Assembly (NCBI RefSeq): GCF_024494385.1
Contig: NZ_JAEVLT010000006.1
Location: 175,152-239,151 of the forward strand
From: Bacillus sp. EB600
Lineage (GTDB): Bacteria; Bacillota; Bacilli; Bacillales; Cytobacillaceae
DNA length: 64,000 bases
Reading direction: 5' to 3'
A program made the position numbers and the translations under genes. Positions 8,523 through 17,449 of this stretch are shown in pieces (within the stretch, counting starts at the first letter, position 1; every line of letters starts with the position of its first letter). Below the pieces are notes generated by a model. It made no database searches and had not been told where the DNA came from. It worked only from the letters and a program-made list of their open reading frames with translations.

Positions 8523-9917
8523 ATGAATAAATTAGAATTGAAAATGAAACATAAATCTGTTTTGTTGTTAGATAAATATTTTACGGGGGAATCGATTGAC
8601 TTTAAGCAAATGATCACGATCATCATTCCAATATTTGTCGACCAAGCCTTCTTAATCTTAATGAGTTTTTTAAATACCGCAATGATTAGTTCAGCAGGGG
8701 TTGCTGCCGTCAGTGCGGTAAGTATGGTAGACTCGCTAAATATTTTCTTGGTCAATGTATTTATTGCAGTGGCAACAGGCGGGACAGTTATTGTGGCGCA
8801 ATATAAAGGCAGCGGGAATATCAAGATGGTATCCAAAACCGCAACACAAGCGATAACTGCCGTTACACTATTTTCTGTACTGCTCAGTGTGATCGTGATT
8901 ATTTTTAATACACCTGTCTTGAACGTTCTTTTTGGAAAAGCAGAAGCAAATGTGTTTCAAAATGCAAAACTCTATCTTATTGGCAGCTGCATTTCTTATC
9001 CGTTCATCGCAATCTTTCAAGCTGTGGGTGGAGCATTAAGAGGCGTCGGAGAGACAAAGCCGTACCTAAATTTATCATTATTAATGAATGTTACGAACAC
9101 GATTCTAAATGTCGTGTTCATTACGGTTCTGAATATGAGTGTTAAAGGGCTCGTGATTTCCATTCTGCTTGCAAGAGTATTGGGAATGATAGCTTCATTA
9201 ATCTATATAATGAAATACAATGAGACGATCCGCTTCCAAATAAAAAAGGCATTGCAATTTGATTTTTCAATTTTAAAGAAAGTAATGTTTATCGGTCTAC
9301 CTTTTGCTGCAGAACAGATCTTTTTTAATGGAGGAAAGCTTTTAACCCAAACGTTTATTGTTCAATTAGGGACACTGGCGATGACAGCATATGCAATCGC
9401 TAATTCGATCGCCTTGTTATTTCAAATGGGACCAAATGCAATAAGTATTTCCATTGTAACGATTGTTGGACAGTCCATAGGGAGAAGAAACACTCACGAT
9501 GCGAGAAAATTTATTAAATCGTTGATCGTACTTTCTTCAATTCTCTTTCTGGCAACATCGCTGCTTTTATTGCCATTTTTCCCGGTAATGATGAAATTGT
9601 TCAATCCTCCTGCTGAAATTGTTCCAACCATCTTTACGATGATTTTACTATCTGCTATTGCCCAACCATTTTTGTGGTCACCAAGCTTTGTATTGCCCTC
9701 AGCATTACGAGCAGCAGGAGATTCAAATTTCACTTCGATTGCCTCTCTACTGTCTATGTGGCTACTGCGGGTCATACTTGGTTATATTTTAGGAATTACT
9801 TTAGGATTTGGCATAATCGGTGTTTGGGTGGCCATGATTGTTGAATGGGGTGTCCGCAGTACAATCTTTGAATTGCGATTCAAAGGGAAGAAATGGTACA
9901 CTCATAAGCTTGTTTAA
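8523..9917 (+). CDS. MATE family multidrug efflux transporter, copy 1
   Basis: A 464-residue membrane protein with about 12 helices in two homologous halves, each beginning with the MATE pattern (IIIPIFVDQAFLILMSFLNTAMI and VMFIGLPFAAEQIFFNGGK). MATE proteins export cationic or hydrophobic compounds in exchange for Na+ or H+. ATG 8523 is preceded only by a weak purine stretch (GAAGAAG). A second copy lies 170 bases downstream, with near-identical blocks throughout (LDKY..TGESID, GVAAVSAVSMVDSLNIFLV, SALRAAGDSNFTSIASLLSMWL). Substrate unknown. Confidence 0.88.
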   Translation: MNKLELKMKHKSVLLLDKYFTGESIDFKQMITIIIPIFVDQAFLILMSFLNTAMISSAGVAAVSAVSMVDSLNIFLVNVFIAVATGGTVIVAQYKGSGNIKMVSKTATQAITAVTLFSVLLSVIVIIFNTPVLNVLFGKAEANVFQNAKLYLIGSCISYPFIAIFQAVGGALRGVGETKPYLNLSLLMNVTNTILNVVFITVLNMSVKGLVISILLARVLGMIASLIYIMKYNETIRFQIKKALQFDFSILKKVMFIGLPFAAEQIFFNGGKLLTQTFIVQLGTLAMTAYAIANSIALLFQMGPNAISISIVTIVGQSIGRRNTHDARKFIKSLIVLSSILFLATSLLLLPFFPVMMKLFNPPAEIVPTIFTMILLSAIAQPFLWSPSFVLPSALRAAGDSNFTSIASLLSMWLLRVILGYILGITLGFGIIGVWVAMIVEWGVRSTIFELRFKGKKWYTHKLV

Positions 9918-9959
9918 TAGCAGGGAAAGCTTATGGAGTAAGCAAACCTTAAAATAGAT

Positions 9960-9985
9960 GCTCAGTCCACAGGACTGGGCTTTTT
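9960..9985 (+). terminator. Terminator between the MATE copies
   Basis: GCTCAGTCC and GGACTGGGC form a nine-pair stem (one G-U) around the triloop ACA, followed by five T. It separates the two genes into individual transcripts. Confidence 0.8.
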
Positions 9986-10010
9986 GTGTATGAAAAAAAC
10001 CACTGGTTTC

Positions 10011-10050
10011 TCTCAGTAATAGTGGTATAATAATGCGTATTAATTTGATA
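10011..10050 (+). promoter_or_regulatory. Promoter block of the second MATE gene
   Basis: Copy of the block at 8441-8480, with TATAAT at 10026-10031. An ATG at 10033 begins two bases after this -10 and so cannot be in the transcript, which rules it out as the start of the second MATE protein. Confidence 0.55.
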
Positions 10051-10086
10051 AGAATTATGGAAAAATCCTTCGAAGAAGAGTGTGTA

Positions 10087-11481
10087 ATGAATAAAATAGA
10101 ATTAAATATGAAGCATAATACTGTTTATTGGTTAGATAAATATTTAACTGGAGAATCAATAGACTACAAGCAAATTATTGCTATCATTATTCCAATTTTA
10201 GTAGACCAAGCCTTTTTAATTTTAATGAGTTTTTTAAATACAGCGATGATTAGTTCAGCGGGGGTTGCTGCCGTCAGTGCAGTAAGTATGGTAGATTCGT
10301 TGAATATTTTCTTGGTTGGTGTATTTATTGCTGTGGCAACAGGTGGTGCCGTTATTGTGGCCCAATATAAAGGCAGTGGGAATGCAGAGTTGGTGTCCAA
10401 AACAGCAACACAAGCCATATCAGCAGTTACGATATTTTCTGTTCTGGTTAGTGTGCTGGTTATCATTTTTCATACGCCTACCTTAAACATGTTATTTGGT
10501 AAGGCGGACGCCGATGTATTTCAAAACGCAAAGATCTATCTTGTTGGCAGTTGTATCTCCTATACGTTCATAGCTATATTCCAGGCAGTGTGTGGTACAT
10601 TAAGAGGTGTTGGACAGACTAGACCATGTTTGAGGTTATCATTATTTATGAATTTCACGAACACCTGCCTAAATGTATTATTCATTACGATTTTCAATAT
10701 GGGTGTTAAGGGTCTAGTGATTTCCATTCTTCTAGCAAGAGTATTGGGAATGGCAGCTTCATTAATCTATATTATAAGATACAATGAGACAATTCGTTTC
10801 AAAATAAAAAATGCATTGAAGGTTGATATTCCAATTTTAAAAAAAGTAATGTTTATTGGAATTCCCTTTGCTGTAGAACAGTTATTTTTCAGTGGGGGAA
10901 AACTATTAACGCAAACTTTCATCGTACAATTAGGGACATATGCGATGTCAGCTTATGCAATCGCAAATTCTATTGTATTGTTATTTCAAATAGGACCTAA
11001 TGCACTGGGCATTGGCATTGTAACAGTTGTTGGACAGTGTATCGGACAAAGGAACATAGAGGACGCAAGAAAGTTTATTAAATCGTTGACTGTACTTGCT
11101 TCGATCCTCTTTGTGGTTACTTCAGCTACATTATTGCCATTTTTTCCATTAATGATGAAAGTATTCAAGGCGCCTGATGAAATTATTTCAACCATATTTA
11201 CGCTTATTTTAATGTCAGCCATAGCACAACCGTTTTTCTTTCCACTAAGTTTTACTATGCCATCAGCATTAAGAGCAGCGGGAGATTCGAACTTTACTTC
11301 GATTGCATCCCTATTGTCTATGTGGTTGATACGGGTAGTACTCGGTTATATTTTAGGAATTACCTTAGGATTTGGTATTATTGGTGTTTGGGCGGCAATG
11401 ATTTTCGAATGGGTTGTTCGAGGTACCATCTTTGTAAAGAGATTTAACGGTAAGAAATGGTATGCACATAGGCTCGTATAA
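10087..11481 (+). CDS. MATE family multidrug efflux transporter, copy 2
   Basis: Paralogue of the preceding gene with the same length (464 aa), the same start MNK.EL.MKH and two MATE halves. Differences lie mostly in loop and helix-facing positions, for example CGTLRGVGQTRPC against GGALRGVGETKPY, which adds two cysteines. The start is placed at 10087 because the upstream in-frame ATG sits on the promoter. The pair arose by tandem duplication that included the promoter; divergence suggests it is not recent and that the copies may have different substrates. Confidence 0.87.
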   Translation: MNKIELNMKHNTVYWLDKYLTGESIDYKQIIAIIIPILVDQAFLILMSFLNTAMISSAGVAAVSAVSMVDSLNIFLVGVFIAVATGGAVIVAQYKGSGNAELVSKTATQAISAVTIFSVLVSVLVIIFHTPTLNMLFGKADADVFQNAKIYLVGSCISYTFIAIFQAVCGTLRGVGQTRPCLRLSLFMNFTNTCLNVLFITIFNMGVKGLVISILLARVLGMAASLIYIIRYNETIRFKIKNALKVDIPILKKVMFIGIPFAVEQLFFSGGKLLTQTFIVQLGTYAMSAYAIANSIVLLFQIGPNALGIGIVTVVGQCIGQRNIEDARKFIKSLTVLASILFVVTSATLLPFFPLMMKVFKAPDEIISTIFTLILMSAIAQPFFFPLSFTMPSALRAAGDSNFTSIASLLSMWLIRVVLGYILGITLGFGIIGVWAAMIFEWVVRGTIFVKRFNGKKWYAHRLV

Positions 11482-11594
11482 TTTTTGGGAAAGCTTACAA
11501 ATATATAAAAATATATAAGGGCTGAAATTTAGCTTTTTTTGGAGAATACGCATTGACTGCTGTGCAATCAGTCAATAATTTAGGAGGGTTACAA

Positions 11595-12128
11595 TTGAGT
11601 TTGAATAATAATGATATCTTAATACGATTAAGATATGCGCTAGATATAAAAAATACAGATATGGTAGAGATATTTAAACTTGGTGGCATTGAAGTAACAA
11701 AAGATGAAGTGCTAAAGATGCTTACAAAACCAAAGGACAGTTACCAAAATGAAGTGGGCAATGATGATAATATAGAAGAAGATGAAGAGAATATAAAATG
11801 CAATAATTTTATGTTCGAGTCATTTTTAAATGGCTTGATTATATTTAAAAGAGGAAAACAAGAATCAAAACCCGGGCAACCTGAAAGACCAGCAATGTCT
11901 ATAAAGGATCATGGAAGTGTTAATAATGTTTTGCTAAAGAAGTTGAAAATTGCACTAGCATTAACAAGTGAGGATATGCTCGAAATAGTAGAAAAAGCAG
12001 GCGTCAGTATAACAAAAGGAGAATTAAGCGCATTATTAAGGAAAGAAGGACAAAAGAATTATAAAGAGTGCGGTGATCGGTACGCTAGAAATTTCTTAAA
12101 AGGATTAGCTATTAAATATAGGAAATAG
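11595..12128 (+). CDS. DUF1456 (YehS-like) protein
   Basis: A 177-residue soluble protein made of two copies of a roughly 65-residue repeat: NNDILIRLRYALDIKNTDMVEIFKLGGIEVTKDEVLKML near the start and NNVLLKKLKIALALTSEDMLEIVEKAGVSITKGELSALL in the second half, separated by an acidic linker. This is the DUF1456/YehS layout; function is unknown. The start is TTG 11595, six bases after TAGGAGGG (11581-11588). A more distal TTG at 11553 precedes the ribosome site and is rejected. Confidence 0.8.
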   Translation: MSLNNNDILIRLRYALDIKNTDMVEIFKLGGIEVTKDEVLKMLTKPKDSYQNEVGNDDNIEEDEENIKCNNFMFESFLNGLIIFKRGKQESKPGQPERPAMSIKDHGSVNNVLLKKLKIALALTSEDMLEIVEKAGVSITKGELSALLRKEGQKNYKECGDRYARNFLKGLAIKYRK

Positions 12129-12140
12129 CCAAACTGTCTT

Positions 12141-12182
12141 AAAAAGGGGAAAAGCGAGAAAACAGCGCTTTTTCCCTTTTTT
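12141..12182. terminator. Bidirectional terminator between DUF1456 gene and purF
   Basis: A stem of about 15 pairs (AAAAGGGGAAAAGCG against CGCTTTTTCCCTTTT) with a short loop, flanked by A on the left and T on the right, so it can end transcription of both convergent genes. Confidence 0.8.
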
Positions 12183-12215
12183 ACCTGTTGGCTTGGAGTT
12201 GGGTAATTAAACCTG

Positions 12216-13595
12216 CTATTTCAAATACAATTTCGTTGGGTAAGCACCGCTGAAACAAGCAATACAGCGGCTGCTAGTCTCCGCAAGATCTACATCAACT
12301 GCTTCCAATAGTCCTTCTGTACTTAAAAAGGCTAATGAATCTGCCCCAATAACCTGTCCCATTGCTTGTTCCTGTTCATGCTTGTTGGCAAAGAGTTCTT
12401 CCTTTGACGGCATATCGATACCATAAAAACAAGGATTCCTTACCATTGGCGAACTAATTCGGACATGCACTTCTTTCGCACCAGCTTGACGAATCAACTG
12501 GACAATTCGTTTGCTAGTCGTGCCACGAACAATCGAATCATCCACAAGCACAACTCTCTTCCCTTCAAGAATTTCCTGAACAGTGCTTAATTTGAGTCGA
12601 ACCGCTAAATCCCGTAATTCTTGTGTTGGTTCAATAAAGGAGCGACCTGCGTATGGGTTTTTGATAATCCCCATTTCATAAGGGATTCCTGATTGTTGAG
12701 AAAAACCAATTGCGGCTGGGACGCTTGATTCGGGAACGGCCACGACAACATCTGCCTCAGTTGGATGTTCTCTAGCAAGAATTTGTCCTAATTCTTTGCG
12801 GATCGCTAAAACACTTCTTCCTTGAATCACACTATCTGGGCGGGCAAAATAAACAAACTCAAATGAACAAAGGGATATTTCGCCTTTGGCGGCAAACCTT
12901 CCCGTTTGAACTCCATTTTCATCAACGAGAAGCCATTCACCAGGTTCAACGTCCCTCCAGAACTTAGCATCGACCGCGTTTAAAGCACATGTTTCTGAAG
13001 CAGCAATGATCGAGTCACCAATTTTTCCAAGACTTAGCGGACGTAATCCATGACGGTCTAAGCCAATTAACATTTGATTTTGGGTCATCATTAGCAGGGC
13101 AAATGATCCATCAATCCGTTTCAAAACATCTGGACCAGCTTCAGAAAAATGTTTTTTGCTTGAGCGTGCTAGTAAGTGAGCAATTATTTCTGTATCTGTT
13201 GTCGTTTGAAAGATGGCACCCTGCTGCTGCAGCACTTTTTGCTCAATCTTTGCATTAACAAGGTTACCATTATGGGCAACAGCCAAGTCTCCCTCGCTAT
13301 ATTTAAAAACAAGTGGCTGTGCGTTTTGCAGAAGACTTGCACCGGAAGTAGAATAGCGGACATGGCCAATTGCCATATCACCCCTTAGTTCATCAAGGAT
13401 CTTTCGCGAAAATACTTGGGTAACTAAACCCATCCCCCGGTGATGCCGAAAAGATTCCCCGTCACTGGCGACAATTCCTGCGCTTTCCTGACCACGATGC
13501 TGCAGTGCATGAAGTCCGTAATAAGTTAAATCTGCTGCTTTAGGGTGATTAAACACCCCAAACACCCCGCATTTTTCCTTCATTTCAGAATCCAT
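12216..13595 (-). CDS. purF: Amidophosphoribosyltransferase
   Basis: PurF makes 5-phosphoribosylamine from PRPP and glutamine, the first committed step of purine synthesis. The N-terminal glutamine amidotransferase has its nucleophile at Cys9 (KCGVFGV), implying removal of an eight-residue propeptide as in Bacillus PurF. The phosphoribosyltransferase domain carries the PRPP motif VVLVDDSIVRGTTS. Four cysteines in the B. subtilis 4Fe-4S positions are present (LCSFEF, PCFYG and SRCIACFSG). The length, 459 aa, is slightly below the usual 475. It is isolated from any other pur gene, has its own site GGAGGCGG, and could be a second copy. Confidence 0.9.
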   Translation of the reverse strand: MDSEMKEKCGVFGVFNHPKAADLTYYGLHALQHRGQESAGIVASDGESFRHHRGMGLVTQVFSRKILDELRGDMAIGHVRYSTSGASLLQNAQPLVFKYSEGDLAVAHNGNLVNAKIEQKVLQQQGAIFQTTTDTEIIAHLLARSSKKHFSEAGPDVLKRIDGSFALLMMTQNQMLIGLDRHGLRPLSLGKIGDSIIAASETCALNAVDAKFWRDVEPGEWLLVDENGVQTGRFAAKGEISLCSFEFVYFARPDSVIQGRSVLAIRKELGQILAREHPTEADVVVAVPESSVPAAIGFSQQSGIPYEMGIIKNPYAGRSFIEPTQELRDLAVRLKLSTVQEILEGKRVVLVDDSIVRGTTSKRIVQLIRQAGAKEVHVRISSPMVRNPCFYGIDMPSKEELFANKHEQEQAMGQVIGADSLAFLSTEGLLEAVDVDLAETSSRCIACFSGAYPTKLYLK

Positions 13596-13718
13596 TATTC
13601 CGCCTCCTGTTTATTTCACTTTATTTATTTTTGGCAATATGGGAAATTCTATCCATTTTAAATTCCAATTAAAATTAAAAACAGATATATGCTGAAGGAA
13701 AAGGGGTTCTACAATTAC

Positions 13719-14612
13719 TCAGTATGGTAAAGTCCATGAAAAGTATTCTAAAAAATGTTCTGCAGCTTTTGTAAGATGATGCTCTTTTGAAAATAAAATA
13801 GCTGGTTCAATATAAAGGGATAAATCCTCAATTTCAATGGTTGAGATACCTTGATTAAAGGTCACATAAATTTCTGACCTGGGGATAATCGAAATTCCGA
13901 TACCTGAGGCAACAAAAGTCAGCAAAGTAGCAATGTCGGTACACTCCATCACGATATTTGGAGAGAACTGATGCTTGTTGAAATGACTTAGAATATTTTC
14001 GTACATTGAATATCCTTTCATTGGACCTAACATAAGAAAGGGAAACGAACTTAATTCCCTTAAACTGACTTTAGGATGAACAAAATGACTTTTCCAGCTT
14101 GAGGGGATTGCTACAACAAACGGCTCCTGAGACAAGCTTATTACTCGATAATCCTGAAATGCCATTGGTAGAAGCATGAAAGAAAGTTCAATCTCTCGTT
14201 CTATTAGTAATTGCTGAAGATAGGAAGAGTCTCCTTTCAATATTTTTATAAATACATTTGGATAGCTTTCTCTAAACTTACCAATGTTCTTAGGAAGGAA
14301 ATTCACACAACTGGAAGAAACCCCAATTGCTAAGTTTCCACGCATTCCTTCTTCAATTTCTTTGATTTCTTGTTTTATTCCTTTCATGTTTTGGAGCATA
14401 TGAATAGCATGTCTATATAAGGTTTTCCCAGTTTCAGTTAACTCCCATTGGTGGGTGTAACGTTTGATTAAAATCGTTCCAAGTTCATTTTCTAACCGCT
14501 TAAGTTGTTGACTTAGGGGGGGTTGTGCCATATGTAAAACTTCTGCTGCCTTCGAGATATTGCCTTCATCTACGATTGTTTTAAAGTACTTCAGTTGTTT
14601 AATATCCACCAT
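13719..14612 (-). CDS. LysR family transcriptional regulator
   Basis: A 297-residue LysR regulator. The winged helix-turn-helix spans residues 1-60 (QLKYFKTIVDEGNISKAAEVLHMAQPPLSQQLKRLE), followed by a substrate-binding domain of the CysB/BenM fold. A good site (AGAGGTAG) precedes the ATG. It is divergent from the MFS gene at 14844 across 230 AT-rich bases, the usual arrangement in which the regulator controls its neighbour. The ligand cannot be told from sequence. Confidence 0.88.
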   Translation of the reverse strand: MVDIKQLKYFKTIVDEGNISKAAEVLHMAQPPLSQQLKRLENELGTILIKRYTHQWELTETGKTLYRHAIHMLQNMKGIKQEIKEIEEGMRGNLAIGVSSSCVNFLPKNIGKFRESYPNVFIKILKGDSSYLQQLLIEREIELSFMLLPMAFQDYRVISLSQEPFVVAIPSSWKSHFVHPKVSLRELSSFPFLMLGPMKGYSMYENILSHFNKHQFSPNIVMECTDIATLLTFVASGIGISIIPRSEIYVTFNQGISTIEIEDLSLYIEPAILFSKEHHLTKAAEHFLEYFSWTLPY

Positions 14613-14843
14613 AACTACCTCTTAATCATATATTTTATATATATTATTATAACAATAAATATATTTTTTATATGATGGGAAATTTGTTAAAGTGAATTTA
14701 TGAATATTTTGTGTCTTTTTCTACTTTTTATTTTCTTTTTACATCGAACCATTTAAAGACAGTCAAAATAAAATGTGAAATTAGTAGAGTAGAGAAAAAA
14801 TCAAGGACATGATTTAATCGAAATCAGAGGAGGAAGATTGTAT

Positions 14844-16073
14844 ATGAAGAAAGAGAAATTGTGGACAAAAGACTTTATTAGTGTTGCAGCAGCTAATTTC
14901 TTTCTAATGTTAACCTTTTATTTATTAATGGTAACTATTTCGGTATTTTCAGTAAACGAATTTCATTCAAATGAAAGCCAAGCAGGTTTAGCTTCTAGTA
15001 TTTTTGTTATTGGTGCACTAGTGGGGCGTCTGTTTGGCGGTAGATACATGGAAAGAATCGGTCGTAAAAATCTGCTTGTAATAGGCATCATAATCATGAT
15101 TGTTTCGTCTGTTCTTTATTTTGGTGTTAACAGCTTTGCGCTTTTAATATCCAACCGTTTATTGCATGGTTTTGCATTTGGAATAGCTGGTACTGCAACA
15201 GGAACAATAATTACTCAAGTCATACCCAAGTCCAGAGGCGGGGAAGGAATCGGCTATTTTGCTTTGAGTATGACATTGGCGGCTGCCATTGGCCCATTTA
15301 TCGGTATGTATATCCTCCAACAATTTAACTTTATGATCATGTTTATCTTTTGCTTAGTTTGTGTAGCTATTAGTCTAGGAATATCACTTTTCTTAAAAGT
15401 TCCGAAAGTTACATTGACAAAAGAACAGTCGTCAGAAATGAAAGGGTTCAAACTCGCAAACTTTATAGAACTAAAGGCTGTTCCGATTACAATTGTTGCT
15501 ACCATAACAGCCTTCTGTTATTCAGGTATTCTATCCTTTCTTACGTTCTTTGCAAAGGAAAACCATATAACAGAAGCAGCAAGTTTCTTCTTTATCGTAT
15601 ATGCGATTGCTCTGCTGCTAACAAGACCATTTTCTGGCCGCTGGTTTGATACAGCAGGTCCAAGCTCTACAATGTATCCGGCCATTATTTGCTTTTTCAT
15701 CGGAATGATTGTTCTGAGCCAATCACATATAGGTATGGTTCTACTGATAGCTGCTGCTTTCATCGGGATTGGATATGGAACATATATGTCAGGTGCGCAA
15801 ACGATTGCCGTCCAAGCGGCGCCTGCACATCGTATCGGGTTAGCAACATCTACATTTTTTATTCTTACGGATATTGGTTTAGGGATAGGACCTTTCCTCC
15901 AAGGACTTTTTGTCCCAATAATAGGATACAATGGATTATTTGTCACTCTTGGTATACTTTTAGTGATTTGCTTACCGTTACATTATCTCTTAATAGGGAA
16001 AAAAGGAAAAACAGCTTCCTCTAAAAACCAGGAAGAAAAAAGGGCTCTTTCTATAGAAGAAATCAATTTATAG
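14844..16073 (+). CDS. MFS transporter (YwoG-like)
   Basis: About 12 hydrophobic helices in a 409-residue protein, with the MFS loop motif GRLFGGRYMERIGRKN between helices 2 and 3 (near residue 65). The overall pattern resembles B. subtilis YwoG/YfkF-type exporters. The start is ATG 14844, ten bases after AGAGGAGG; a TTG at 14838 is an alternative. The divergent LysR gene probably regulates it. Substrate unknown; a drug or metabolite exporter is most likely. Confidence 0.82.
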   Translation: MKKEKLWTKDFISVAAANFFLMLTFYLLMVTISVFSVNEFHSNESQAGLASSIFVIGALVGRLFGGRYMERIGRKNLLVIGIIIMIVSSVLYFGVNSFALLISNRLLHGFAFGIAGTATGTIITQVIPKSRGGEGIGYFALSMTLAAAIGPFIGMYILQQFNFMIMFIFCLVCVAISLGISLFLKVPKVTLTKEQSSEMKGFKLANFIELKAVPITIVATITAFCYSGILSFLTFFAKENHITEAASFFFIVYAIALLLTRPFSGRWFDTAGPSSTMYPAIICFFIGMIVLSQSHIGMVLLIAAAFIGIGYGTYMSGAQTIAVQAAPAHRIGLATSTFFILTDIGLGIGPFLQGLFVPIIGYNGLFVTLGILLVICLPLHYLLIGKKGKTASSKNQEEKRALSIEEINL

Positions 16074-16285
16074 TAAAGAAAAACATCAATGCTAAAAAAG
16101 ACAAAATTGTCTTGGTCAAGTGAAAATTTGTCCGTAAGAGTGGCGTAACTCAATAGTCTCTTTACCTAGTTTGGGTTTGCTTCAGAAATAAAAGAGAACA
16201 ATTCCTCTTGATAAATGATCATTGTTAGCGTAGTATTTAATTTGTTATTAAACAGTTAATTGAAAATTAATATTTTTATAAACAT

Positions 16286-16470
16286 AAAGGTTAAGATGCC
16301 AATCGGCTTAATAGGGAATCTGGTGAAAGACCAGAGCTGTCCCCGCAACTGTAAGTGTGGACGAAATAGACAAACCACTGTATAAGTATATTGCTAATAA
16401 ATGTGCTAAATACCGGAAGGGTCTAGAGTAGGAAGATACACAAGTCAGGAGACCTGTCTTAGCTTTTAAA
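16286..16470 (+). promoter_or_regulatory. Cobalamin riboswitch 1 (aptamer)
   Basis: Shows the canonical cobalamin aptamer blocks in order: GGGAATCTGGTGAAAGACCA, then GCTGTCCCCGCAACTGTAAG, and the B12 box AAGTCAGGAGACCTG (16442-16456). It is followed by a spacer and an intrinsic terminator (16555-16586), so bound cobalamin would end transcription. No coding region lies between this riboswitch and the second one. Confidence 0.93.
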
Positions 16471-16554
16471 GTTTCTATTTCTTCGGGGGTTGAGAAGATG
16501 GGACGTTTGCGATAAAAAGTATGTCTACTTTTACTTCTCACCCGCTGACGTTTT

Positions 16555-16586
16555 ATCCGTTCAACTCCTGTTGAACGGATTTTTTG
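16555..16586 (+). terminator. Expression platform terminator of riboswitch 1
   Basis: ATCCGTTCAAC and GTTGAACGGAT form a perfect 11-bp stem with a four-base loop, followed by six T. Confidence 0.88.
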
Positions 16587-16687
16587 CGTTTGTTCCAACA
16601 AATAAATGGATTTAAATGATTCTAACTTACTCTGTATTAACATAGCATGAATAAAGAAACAAGCTTATCATCCAATTGAATATGATT

Positions 16688-16856
16688 AGGAAAAGGCGCG
16701 CATAAAAGGAAGTAAATGCGCTTAAAAGGGAAGAACGGTGAAAATCCGTCACGGTACCCGCCACTGTATTGAGGAGTTCCATTGCAAATGTCACTGAATT
16801 TTTTGGGAAGACGCAATGGAACGATGATCCTAAGTCAGGAGACCTGCCTTGACCTA
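16688..16856 (+). promoter_or_regulatory. Cobalamin riboswitch 2 (aptamer)
   Basis: A second aptamer with AGGGAAGAACGGTGAAAATC, the CCCGCCACTGT core and the B12 box TAAGTCAGGAGACCTGCC (about 16831-16848). It begins about 100 bases after the first terminator and differs from riboswitch 1 throughout its variable arms, so this is not a recent duplication. Confidence 0.93.
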
Positions 16857-16943
16857 ATACTTCATTTTAACCTACGGGCGTATAGGTGGAAGTGCTGAAT
16901 AAATGCAATTATTAATTTGTAATTATGTATTTATATCTACACT

Positions 16944-16974
16944 GCACCCCTACTTTTGTAGGGGTGCTTTTTTT
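16944..16974 (+). terminator. Expression platform terminator of riboswitch 2
   Basis: GCACCCCTAC and GTAGGGGTGC form a perfect ten-bp stem with loop TTTT, followed by seven T, 26 bases before cbiW. Confidence 0.9.
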
Positions 16975-17000
16975 CATAAATAAGAGGGGGAGAGGTTTTT

Positions 17001-17390
17001 ATGACTACTTGGAATTTAATAGGCACGAAGCACCACGTTTTCATTTGCAACGGAAGCAGCTGCATGCGAAAGGGAGGAGAAGAGGCAACACAGGCAATTC
17101 GCAATGAAATTACTCATTTGGATTTAGACACAATGATCCATACAACAAGAACTCGCTGCAATGGAAGATGTAAGGATGCTCCTGTTGTTATAGTCTATCC
17201 GGAAGGAACTTGGTACAAGGAAGTGACTCAGGAAGTTGGCAGCAAAATTGTACAGCAGCATTTAGCGAGTGGCAGCATCCTAGAAGACAACGTCATTTAT
17301 CAATATGAAAAAGAGGGCTTTATGCCGCCCGAAAAAACAGACTGTGTAGAAGGAGTAACGAAACCGTTAAGTGGGAGTGTATCATCGTAA
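17001..17390 (+). CDS. cbiW: CbiW, thioredoxin-fold 2Fe-2S ferredoxin-like protein
   Basis: A 129-residue soluble protein with cysteines in FICNGSSC (C16, C21) and RCNGRC (C53, C57), the spacing seen in thioredoxin-like 2Fe-2S ferredoxins. It is the first gene after the tandem riboswitches, matching cbiW at the head of the B. megaterium cobI operon. Its exact reaction is not established; supplying electrons to a redox step of corrin synthesis is the usual suggestion. Start ATG 17001 follows GAGGGGGAGAGG. The last 30 residues, including C114, are poorly conserved-looking. Confidence 0.85.
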   Translation: MTTWNLIGTKHHVFICNGSSCMRKGGEEATQAIRNEITHLDLDTMIHTTRTRCNGRCKDAPVVIVYPEGTWYKEVTQEVGSKIVQQHLASGSILEDNVIYQYEKEGFMPPEKTDCVEGVTKPLSGSVSS

Positions 17391-17449
17391 TTACTGTATA
17401 GGGCTGTGGATCTCGATACTCTTTGAATTTTGGAAAGGTAGGGTTTGAC

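Noticed and set aside
10033..10086. ATG 10033 as start of the second MATE protein
   Set aside because: It begins two bases after the -10 TATAAT and so lies before the transcript start; the first copy has no equivalent extension.
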